DNA of 6,248 nucleotides from Clostridia bacterium (GTDB lineage Bacteria > Bacillota > Clostridia > Christensenellales > Borkfalkiaceae), in the NCBI GenBank assembly GCA_017452305.1, contig JAFTMQ010000169.1:1-6248 (forward strand), given 5' to 3'. The notes beneath the pieces are model-generated. The model was not told where the DNA came from. It saw only the letters and a list, made by a program, of their open reading frames with translations, and searched no databases. The position numbers and the translations under genes are program-made. Below are positions 1 to 4,931 of the stretch, one piece after another; position 1 is the first letter of the stretch; each line of letters begins with the position of its first letter.

Positions 1-48
1 TTCCCAAGTATTAGATATAAATATATCTCCTTTAAAGTAACTCGACAT
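1..48 (-). CDS. 5' end of an unidentified gene, truncated by the left edge
   Basis: On the minus strand an ATG at 48-46 opens a frame that stays open for all 16 codons to the window edge, giving MSSYFKGDIFISNTWE. A strong ribosome binding site, GAGGAG, lies at 60-55, six bases before the ATG. The start is 17 bases after the stop of the 69-residue gene, so it is probably the third gene of the same operon. Sixteen residues are too few to name a family; no signal peptide or membrane segment is visible in them. Confidence 0.6.
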   Translation of the reverse strand, partial: MSSYFKGDIFISNTWE

Positions 49-65
49 TTTTTGCTCCTCAAATT

Positions 66-275
66 TCACCAGTCTTGACGTTTCAAACTCTTATCCTTCA
101 CATCATCGTAATATTCAAAATATTTTTCTTTAAATGCGGCAGGGGTTAAAGGCACTTCGCCGCCCTCTGCTTGCATGCGTTCTAAAAGCTCTTGCAATTC
201 GTCGGGTGTAAAATCGGATAAATCCGTTTCTTCACCGTAGGCTTGCAACAGCTTCAATAAATCAAGTTCCGACAT
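66..275 (-). CDS. small acidic hypothetical protein (69 aa)
   Basis: I do not recognise this protein. It is 69 residues, strongly acidic and Glu/Leu rich, with no signal peptide, membrane segment or Cys, and reads as mostly helical. A helix around residues 3-14 is followed by a segment in which a Thr-Pro step (TPDELQELLERM, about 23-34) caps a second helix, and a second Thr-Pro step (about 44-45) precedes an aromatic basic-acidic tail (FKEKYFEYYDD). It is probably soluble and cytoplasmic. The ATG at 275 is supported by AGGGGG five bases upstream, and that site overlaps the TGA stop of the histidinol-phosphatase gene, only 10 bases away, which suggests translational coupling. It is cotranscribed with hisJ and with the gene starting at 48. 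An adaptor or accessory role is possible, but nothing in the sequence shows one. Confidence 0.75.
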   Translation of the reverse strand: MSELDLLKLLQAYGEETDLSDFTPDELQELLERMQAEGGEVPLTPAAFKEKYFEYYDDVKDKSLKRQDW

Positions 276-285
276 ACATACCCCC

Positions 286-1122
286 TCAAAGCTCTATTTT
301 TACCTCTTCGCCGCGGAAAGGCAGGGTGAGGTAAGTAAACCCGATTTCTTTCAACGTTTGCACCGTCTCTTCCCACTTATCCGCAATCCGCGCGGGGAAA
401 TGCGCGTCCGAGCCAAAGCAAATTTTTCTGCCGCCAAGCTCGAAATACCGCTTCAAAAGCGCCTTATCGGGAATGCTCCGTTGCTTTAATTGCTTGCTCG
501 CCGAATTGACCTCTAAAATCTTGCCTTTTTCGATAATCACACGGAAAATATCGTCGAGCTGTTCGCCAAATTCCTGCAAATCAAACTCCACGTTTTCAAA
601 AGAAGCGTACCGCGCCGCATAGCCGATATGCCCTACGATATGATAGGGATAGGGCGCGTCTAAGCTCCGTCTTATCGCCGCTAAATAGTCGGAATACACC
701 GTCTTTTTATCCCCCTCAAATTGAAAATACGCAAAATCCTTTCCGTCCAACGTATGCACGCTGTTGATTACGTAATCGGGACGGAATTTTTCATACGTTT
801 CCACGTAACGCGCCTGCACCCTTTCGTCGTCCGAATAGCCGAATTCCGCGCCGATTGCGACGTTCATCACCCCTTCGTAATCCTCTTGTAAATGCCGAGC
901 GGCATGGAAATACCCCTCGCCACCCTGCGCCCGTAAGCGCGCACGCAAATCCTCGTTTTCAATCAAATCAAGCCGAACGTCAAAATCGTGGTGTTCGCTT
1001 ACCCCGTAGAACGCAACGCCCATTCCTTGCGCCGCCGCGAGCATATCTTTCAGCTCCGCGCGGCCATCGTGAGAAAAAGCCGAGTGCGTATGCATATCTA
1101 CGATAAACTTTTTCATATCCAT
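286..1122 (-). CDS. hisJ: HisJ-family histidinol-phosphatase (PHP domain)
   Basis: This is a metal-dependent phosphoesterase of the PHP superfamily, most like HisJ, which converts L-histidinol phosphate to L-histidinol in histidine biosynthesis. At 278 residues it has the usual HisJ length and the ordered PHP metal-ligand motifs are all present: DMHTHSAFSHDG (9-20), SEHHD (42-46), GAEF (91-94), SVHTLDG (121-127), VGHIGY (163-168), EVN (204-206) and GSDAH (237-241). It has no signal peptide, so it is cytoplasmic. Two starts are possible: Met1 at 1122, with AAGGA four bases upstream, or Met3 at 1116, about ten bases from the same site. It is first in an operon with a small acidic protein and lies outside any visible his cluster, so a different phosphate-ester substrate cannot be excluded. 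The fold and metal site are secure; the substrate is inferred from family membership. Confidence 0.8.
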   Translation of the reverse strand: MDMKKFIVDMHTHSAFSHDGRAELKDMLAAAQGMGVAFYGVSEHHDFDVRLDLIENEDLRARLRAQGGEGYFHAARHLQEDYEGVMNVAIGAEFGYSDDERVQARYVETYEKFRPDYVINSVHTLDGKDFAYFQFEGDKKTVYSDYLAAIRRSLDAPYPYHIVGHIGYAARYASFENVEFDLQEFGEQLDDIFRVIIEKGKILEVNSASKQLKQRSIPDKALLKRYFELGGRKICFGSDAHFPARIADKWEETVQTLKEIGFTYLTLPFRGEEVKIEL

Positions 1123-1150
1123 TCCGTCCTTTTTCCTTTATTTCCCGTTT

Positions 1151-1179
1151 ATTATAGCACACACCGCCGCATTTTTCAA
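1151..1179 (-). promoter_or_regulatory. sigma-A type promoter of the hisJ operon
   Basis: On the minus strand TTGAAA (1179-1174) is separated by 17 bases from TATAAT (1156-1151), and TG at the -15/-14 position makes it an extended -10. The expected start is near 1144, leaving a leader of about 22 bases that carries the ribosome binding site. A 6-bp inverted repeat, CACCGC (1162-1167) and GCGGTG (1180-1185), spans the spacer and -35 box and could be an operator, although its 12-base gap makes that weak. Confidence 0.85.
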
Positions 1180-1315
1180 GCGGTGCAGACGGGGATTTAT
1201 GGAAAATTCGCCGAAGATATCCAATCCCGCACTTTTTCGCGCAGTTTTTTTGCCAAATTTTTCCGTCCAACGCAAAATCCGCCTTTTTTACCATTTTTCC
1301 CCTATCGTCCGTCTA

Positions 1316-1345
1316 TTGACCTACCGCCCCGACACCCTTTACAAT
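1316..1345 (+). promoter_or_regulatory. sigma-A type promoter of the NlpC/P60 lipoprotein gene
   Basis: TTGACC (1316-1321) and TACAAT (1340-1345) are 18 bases apart, with the start expected near 1352. The leader is about 30 bases and carries GAGGAA (1371-1376) six bases before the ATG at 1383. The promoter is divergent from the hisJ promoter. The roughly 130 bases between the two (1186-1315) hold no gene or obvious structure that I can support. Confidence 0.8.
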
Positions 1346-1382
1346 AGGCATAGCAAACTTTACAAAAAACGAGGAACTCATT

Positions 1383-2276
1383 ATGAAAAAAAGAAAAGCT
1401 TTACTTGCGCTTTTGTGCGCGTTGCTCTGCCTTTCCCCCACCGCCACCTTCCTTGCGTGCGGTAAAAATAACGAGGCAAACCTGCCGACGGATATCCCGA
1501 CTACCGAGATAGAAAGCGGAACGGACGAAGAACTCGGCGCGCCGTCCGATTCCGTACCCGACAGTGAAAGCCAAACCCCGCCTACAAACGACGAGGTTAC
1601 GAGCGAGACTCCCACCCCCGACCCCGAGCCTATCGTACAAACGGCTTCCTACATACGTTGCACGGGCGATAACGTGAATATCCGTTCGGGCGCGGGCACG
1701 GATTTTTCCGTGGTTGGACAAGCCGAGAAGGGTACCATGTACGCGGTGATTGGCAAAACGGGGAATTGGTATAAGACCTATTATCGCAATAAAATCGCCT
1801 ATATTTACGCCTCTTACGCGTCCGTTTTTACCTTGGAAAAAACGCAAAATGAGCGTGTAGAACAAGTGATTGAGGAAGGGTATAAGCTTATCGGCGTGCC
1901 CTACGTTTACGGCGCAATCCGCCTGCACGACGGAAACGGCAAGCTTTTGGCGGGCTTTACCGCGCAAAAATTCGATTGCTCCTCCCTTGTGCAGTACGTC
2001 TTTTACAAAGGGGCAAACAAACTCCTGCAAGTCAACACGCGCACACAGTTTAAGCAGGGAAAATACGTAAGCCCGAGCGAATTACAGCGCGGGGATTGCA
2101 TCTATTTCACCAACGAGGAACGGCAATACAAAACGGGCATCGAACGCATCGGCCACGTCGCTATCTATCTTGGCAACAACTATATTTTGCACACCGCGTC
2201 CGACTATGCGCGCATTGAAAAAATGTCCTCGTATCGTTGGAATTTCTACGTCGAGGCACGTAGATTTTTACCTTAA
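1383..2276 (+). CDS. SH3b-NlpC/P60 peptidoglycan hydrolase, probable lipoprotein
   Basis: This is a secreted cell-wall endopeptidase of the NlpC/P60 cysteine peptidase family, which cleaves within peptidoglycan stem peptides. A basic N-terminus (MKKRK) and hydrophobic core (6-18) lead to FLAC (23-26); Cys26 is a plausible lipidation site, though Phe at -3 and Leu at -2 fit the lipobox imperfectly. Residues 27-86 are a Pro/Thr/Ser/Glu-rich linker. A bacterial SH3 domain follows at about 87-150, including NVNIRSGAGTDFSVVGQ, and probably binds the wall. The NlpC/P60 domain covers about 158-290, with nucleophile Cys199 in FDCSSLVQ, His258 in RIGHVAIYLG and a probable third residue His270 in YILHTA. 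The domain has DCSS where DCSG is usual, and about a dozen extra residues (180-193) between the PYVYG strand and the catalytic Cys. It is monocistronic between its own promoter and terminator. The exact bond cut is not evident. Confidence 0.9.
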   Translation: MKKRKALLALLCALLCLSPTATFLACGKNNEANLPTDIPTTEIESGTDEELGAPSDSVPDSESQTPPTNDEVTSETPTPDPEPIVQTASYIRCTGDNVNIRSGAGTDFSVVGQAEKGTMYAVIGKTGNWYKTYYRNKIAYIYASYASVFTLEKTQNERVEQVIEEGYKLIGVPYVYGAIRLHDGNGKLLAGFTAQKFDCSSLVQYVFYKGANKLLQVNTRTQFKQGKYVSPSELQRGDCIYFTNEERQYKTGIERIGHVAIYLGNNYILHTASDYARIEKMSSYRWNFYVEARRFLP

Positions 2277-2283
2277 TCCACAA

Positions 2284-2312
2284 AAAGAACGGGCAAGTTG
2301 AGCCCGTTCTTT
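2284..2312. terminator. bidirectional rho-independent terminator
   Basis: The 11-bp perfect stem pairs AAAGAACGGGC (2284-2294) with GCCCGTTCTTT (2302-2312) around a 7-base loop. It lies between the convergent stops at 2276 (plus) and 2348 (minus). Read on the minus strand the stem ends in CTTTTTG, a fair U tract, so it should end the VanZ-DUF368-comFC transcript. Read on the plus strand the run TTCTTTCT is weaker but probably still works for the lipoprotein gene. Confidence 0.85.
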
Positions 2313-2326
2313 CTACGTGTATTCAT

Positions 2327-2343
2327 ATTTCAACGCGTACCTG
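2327..2343 (-). repeat. post-stop direct repeat, copy 1
   Basis: On the minus strand this reads CAGGTACGCGTTGAAAT and starts four bases after the comFC stop codon. It matches the copy at 3150-3166 at 16 of 17 positions and in the same orientation; the single difference is G2337 against A3160. It lies between the comFC stop and the terminator hairpin, in what should be the 3' untranslated region. Confidence 0.6.
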
Positions 2344-2347
2344 CCCC

Positions 2348-3112
2348 CTACTTTCGCTCCTCAAGCGAAGCGGCAACGAGAAAATACACCTCTTTTGCGC
2401 CCGCGCCAAAAAGTCTTGCGGCGCACTCGCTTGACGTCGCACCCGTCGTCAAAATATCGTCGATTAAAAGGATTGTCTTTCCCTTGCATTCCTTTCGTTT
2501 ATGCACGTGATACGCGCCCGAAACGTTGTCCATACGCTCCACGTAGGTCATTTGCTTTTGCTGTGCAGTTTCCCTACGCTTTTGTAATAGCTCCGTTTCC
2601 ACACGTGCGGAATAGCCCAACGCCTGCAACCGCACGCATATACTTTCGGCAAGCCGCTCCGCTTGATTGTAGCCACGCTCTATGCGCTTGGTTTTATATA
2701 GAGGCACGGGCACGAGAAGAAGCTCTTCGCTCTTGTCCACGTTTTTAAGGTGCTTTTCCGCAAAGTCTTCCGCCATTTGCTCGCCAAAATAATAGGCGAG
2801 GTGGGGGTTTCCGTTTTTCATACGGTTGATTAGCGCCGCGGCGTGTCCGCGATAGACAAAAGGGGAAAAGCCGCGCGTAAATTTGGGCAAATTTTTCTTG
2901 CAATCGGTGCAAACGCCGTCCGCAACCTTTTTCCGTCCGCATTTCGGACAGAAATTTTCGCCCGTGCGTATAAGCTTTTCTTCACATTCCGCGCAAAGCC
3001 GACGGTGCGGATACTCAAAAACCTCGCCGTCACAGCTATCGCACGTAAACCCTTGTTGAGAGAAAAAATCACGCACGCTCTTTTCAATTTTCGTCCAAAA
3101 ACCGCTCTTCAT
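2348..3112 (-). CDS. comFC: ComFC-like phosphoribosyltransferase-fold protein
   Basis: This is a ComF family protein: a zinc-binding N-terminus joined to a type I phosphoribosyltransferase fold. In Firmicutes ComFC is linked to uptake of transforming DNA, but homologues occur in many bacteria not known to be competent. Eight cysteines form four CxxC pairs (24/27, 40/43, 55/58, 68/71). Later come VPVP (134-137), RGYNQAERLA (146-155) and the PRPP-binding loop LLIDDILTTGATSSEC (215-230). I chose the ATG at 3112 (254 aa), because AAAGGA lies five bases upstream at 3123-3118. An ATG 13 codons earlier, at 3151, has no ribosome binding site and would add a tail unlike the family. It is the last gene of the VanZ-DUF368-comFC unit, 80 bases after DUF368. 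No comFA neighbour is visible, so a role in competence here is unproven. Confidence 0.88.
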   Translation of the reverse strand: MKSGFWTKIEKSVRDFFSQQGFTCDSCDGEVFEYPHRRLCAECEEKLIRTGENFCPKCGRKKVADGVCTDCKKNLPKFTRGFSPFVYRGHAAALINRMKNGNPHLAYYFGEQMAEDFAEKHLKNVDKSEELLLVPVPLYKTKRIERGYNQAERLAESICVRLQALGYSARVETELLQKRRETAQQKQMTYVERMDNVSGAYHVHKRKECKGKTILLIDDILTTGATSSECAARLFGAGAKEVYFLVAASLEERK

Positions 3113-3117
3113 TTTTG

Positions 3118-3123
3118 TCCTTT
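3118..3123 (-). promoter_or_regulatory. ribosome binding site that fixes the comFC start
   Basis: AAAGGA on the minus strand (3123-3118) is five bases from the ATG at 3112. The competing ATG at 3151 has nothing similar. Its 5' edge overlaps by two bases a perfect 12-bp palindrome, TTGTATATACAA (3122-3133), so anything pairing or binding there could affect access of ribosomes to comFC. Confidence 0.75.
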
Positions 3124-3149
3124 GTATATACAATAGGCGCACAGTTTGC

Positions 3150-3166
3150 ATTTCAACGCATACCTG
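3150..3166 (-). repeat. post-stop direct repeat, copy 2
   Basis: On the minus strand this reads CAGGTATGCGTTGAAAT. It lies 26 bases after the DUF368 stop and upstream of comFC, in the same orientation as the copy at 2327-2343, from which it differs at one base. Together the two copies bracket comFC at a distance of 823 bp. Confidence 0.6.
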
Positions 3167-3192
3167 TACGCCTCATTTTTTATTTTTATTGC

Positions 3193-4200
3193 TTATTCTA
3201 CGCTTTCTTGCGCCGCCGCTTCGGCATTCTTTTTGCGCTCAAAACGCACCAAAAGATAGGATACGACAAAGCCCACGGCAAAGAGCACGACGCCGAGGAT
3301 AAGGGAAAGCGCAAGCTTGCCGCCCGAAACCGCGCCCGTCGCCCACGATACGTAAACTTCCATAATATCGCCGTTGCAGAACATCGAAATAATAGAGCCC
3401 AAGGATAAGCCGACAATCATCGCATAGGAAGTCTGTCTTGCCTTTTTAAAGGCGAAAGTGAGCAATTTGGAGAAGGCGAAAATGCCCAACAAGAAGCCCA
3501 CGCCCAAGCCCGCATAAACGGCAAAAATCAAGGGGTTTTGCTTCCAATAGTGCATACTTACGCTCGTCATCAAGCTGTTGTACCAGCCCACCGTCATCAA
3601 GAAGGCGCTTGCACTCAAACCGGGTACGATTTGCGTGATACCTACGACAAAGCCGAACACCACGGCAAGCAAAATATGCCACCACTGTATTTTATCGAAT
3701 ATCGTAGAAATGATTTCCACGGCTTGTTCGCCCGCCTCTTTGGGTGAATGGACGGACAGCATTGCCGATACGCAACCGAGCGCGATGGGAATTGCCAAGC
3801 CAAGCATAAAGAGCATCGTCCGCTTCAACGACCATTCCATTCCCTTAATTTCATCCTTAACGGCAGGGAACGCACCGCTCATTAGCCCCGCAAACAAGCA
3901 CACAACGACGAATAAGTTGATTTTTATCAACTCTCTTACGCCGAAGAAACCGAGCGCAAACCCAAGCACAAGCCCCAAGCCGATAGGCAACAAGAACAAG
4001 AAGCAAAGCTTAAATTTCTTAAACAAATTGCCGATGGCGTACAAAAAGCTGTCGTACAGCTTAAAAATAATCGCCACCGTCGAGCCGCTAATCCCCGGCA
4101 CAATGACGGCAATTCCGATTAAAAAGCCGAGCAGCGCGCTTTTGAACCAACTTCTTTTATTTTTATAGCGTAACAGCGCAAGCTGTAAATCCTCGCCCAT
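3193..4200 (-). CDS. popT: DUF368 membrane protein, PopT-type polyprenyl-phosphate transporter
   Basis: This is a DUF368 family integral membrane protein. Members (PopT) have been shown in other bacteria to carry undecaprenyl phosphate back across the cytoplasmic membrane, recycling the lipid carrier for peptidoglycan and teichoic acid synthesis. At 335 residues it is almost entirely hydrophobic segments. The two hallmark repeats are GIAVIVPGISGSTVAIIFKLYDS (centred on Pro35-Gly36) and GITQIVPGLSASAFLMTVGWYNS (centred on Pro193-Gly194), as expected for a duplicated fold with re-entrant loops. The C-terminus is a short charged tail (RFERKKNAEAAAQESVE) on one side of the membrane. The ATG at 4200 is preceded by AAGGGGAAACT, a usable ribosome binding site. 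It lies 36 bases after the VanZ-like gene and upstream of comFC, with no separate promoter found. Family assignment is firm; transport is inferred from characterised relatives. Confidence 0.9.
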   Translation of the reverse strand: MGEDLQLALLRYKNKRSWFKSALLGFLIGIAVIVPGISGSTVAIIFKLYDSFLYAIGNLFKKFKLCFLFLLPIGLGLVLGFALGFFGVRELIKINLFVVVCLFAGLMSGAFPAVKDEIKGMEWSLKRTMLFMLGLAIPIALGCVSAMLSVHSPKEAGEQAVEIISTIFDKIQWWHILLAVVFGFVVGITQIVPGLSASAFLMTVGWYNSLMTSVSMHYWKQNPLIFAVYAGLGVGFLLGIFAFSKLLTFAFKKARQTSYAMIVGLSLGSIISMFCNGDIMEVYVSWATGAVSGGKLALSLILGVVLFAVGFVVSYLLVRFERKKNAEAAAQESVE

Positions 4201-4236
4201 AGTTTCCCCTTTTTTGCCTTGATAACGGTATGAAAA

Positions 4237-4776
4237 TTATTCCGCCGCCGTTTGTGCTTTTTGTTTATGTTTACGGTAAATATGTATGCCGAGCGTCAAC
4301 GTGCAAAGCGCAAACACACCGCCGCACACGCCGCCAAAAACGTCCACCGCCACGTCAAACCATTCCGCCGCGCGTCCCGACGAAAGCGTTTGCAAAAGCT
4401 CGTCGAGCATCGGCGTTAAAATCGCCCCTGCCGCAGGTGCAAGCAGCCAAATTTTTTTGTCCGTGTAAGAATACCAACACCAAAAAAAGAGCGCGCCCAA
4501 CAGCATAAATTCCAAAAAATGCGCAAGCGTCCGCACGTCCGCATGCAATTTATCATAATCCTCCCCCGTCGCCGTGGCAATGGAAGATTCGGGCGCGACC
4601 ACAGAGGCTACGTCTTGAATGGTGTCCACCACCGCCGAGCTCTGCGCCGAGGACGCTTCCGCTGTCCGCAACGAATTGGAAAAGATAAATATTAACATCA
4701 GCGCACATGCAAGCGTTGTAACAACGCGCCAAAATATGCGGATTTTATCCGTTTTTCCGTTTATTTCATTTCGCAT
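4237..4776 (-). CDS. VanZ-like family membrane protein
   Basis: This is a small VanZ-like integral membrane protein. VanZ itself gives low-level teicoplanin resistance by an unknown mechanism; most relatives have no known role. Starting at the ATG at 4776 it has 179 residues, with membrane segments near 17-33, 84-102, 110-124 and 145-165. Family signatures are FSNSLRTAEASSAQSS (32-47), RTLAHFLEFMLLG (82-94) and DELLQTLSSGRAAEWFDVAVDVFGG (from Asp125 to Gly149). The same frame extends upstream to an ATG at 4878 and a TTG at 4890, adding a basic, non-family tail. I reject these because a TTGACC-18-TATAAT promoter lies inside that extension, with its -10 box ending seven bases before the ATG at 4776. 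No good ribosome binding site precedes that ATG, so translation may be leaderless. It is first in the unit with DUF368 and comFC. The envelope role is inferred from family and neighbour. Confidence 0.85.
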   Translation of the reverse strand: MRNEINGKTDKIRIFWRVVTTLACALMLIFIFSNSLRTAEASSAQSSAVVDTIQDVASVVAPESSIATATGEDYDKLHADVRTLAHFLEFMLLGALFFWCWYSYTDKKIWLLAPAAGAILTPMLDELLQTLSSGRAAEWFDVAVDVFGGVCGGVFALCTLTLGIHIYRKHKQKAQTAAE

Positions 4777-4782
4777 ATTCCT

Positions 4783-4812
4783 ATTATACGACAAAACCGC
4801 CTCCGAGGTCAA
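4783..4812 (-). promoter_or_regulatory. promoter of the VanZ-DUF368-comFC unit, placed for a leaderless mRNA
   Basis: On the minus strand TTGACC (4812-4807) and TATAAT (4788-4783) are 18 bases apart, the same spacing and -35 sequence as the lipoprotein gene promoter. The base seven positions after the -10 box is the A of the VanZ ATG at 4776, so the transcript should begin at or within a few bases of the start codon. It lies inside the alternative upstream extension of the VanZ frame, which argues against that extension. Confidence 0.75.
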
Positions 4813-4899
4813 CGTTTTCGAGGAATTTGCCGAAAAAATTTTCCGCTTTTTTCGTGAAAATACGCAAAACCCCGTCATTTTTCTACCCAAAAAGGATTA

Positions 4900-4914
4900 T
4901 ATAATATATATAAT
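4900..4914 (+). promoter_or_regulatory. probable -10 region for the 346-residue gene
   Basis: Two perfect TATAAT boxes lie at 4900-4905 and 4909-4914, in an AT-only run upstream of the ATG at 4932. No convincing -35 box sits 16-18 bases before either, so the promoter is weak, depends on an activator, or uses another element. A ribosome binding site GGAAGG (4920-4925) follows, six bases before the ATG. If the second box is used, transcription would start near 4921, within that ribosome binding site, so the first box is likelier. Confidence 0.5.
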
Positions 4915-4931
4915 GAAACGGAAGGTGTTTT

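Larger units (their letters stand above)
3109..3192 (-). other. open frame continuing past the DUF368 stop, Cys-rich tail
   Basis: Directly after the TAA of the DUF368 gene the same frame stays open for 27 codons, then ends at a TGA that overlaps the ATG of comFC (ATGA). The encoded stretch begins AIKIKNEAYRY and then gives ALKCKLCAYCIYK, with three Cys. It has no initiation codon near its beginning and no ribosome binding site, so it is not a normal gene. It could be a relic of a longer coding region, a readthrough tail, or chance in a short spacer. It contains the second copy of the 17-bp direct repeat. Confidence 0.2.

Noticed and set aside
13..28. Palindrome AGATATAAATATATCT near the left edge
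   Set aside because: It is AT-only at its core and lies inside the partial coding region starting at 48; chance is enough to explain it.
1401..2030. Long minus-strand open frame (209 codons) opposite the lipoprotein gene
   Set aside because: It lies wholly antisense to a confidently identified SH3b-NlpC/P60 gene and its translation resembles no protein; it is a shadow of the real frame.
3113..3151. Longer comFC start at 3151
   Set aside because: There is no ribosome binding site before it, whereas the ATG at 3112 has AAAGGA at ideal spacing and gives the usual family length.
3134..3156. Internal promoter for comFC using TTGAAA in the 17-bp repeat
   Set aside because: Spacings of 16-18 bases give only TATTGT, TTGTAT or TGTATA as -10 boxes, which are poor, and the same TTGAAA occurs in the other repeat copy, where no gene follows.
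3578..4168. Plus-strand open frame (196 codons) opposite the DUF368 gene
   Set aside because: It is antisense to a clear DUF368 protein with both PGxS motifs; the Lys/Pro/Thr-rich translation is a by-product of the opposite strand.
4777..4890. N-terminal extension of the VanZ-like frame to an ATG at 4878 or TTG at 4890
   Set aside because: The extension is basic and unlike VanZ, has no good ribosome binding site, and contains a near-consensus promoter directed at the ATG at 4776.
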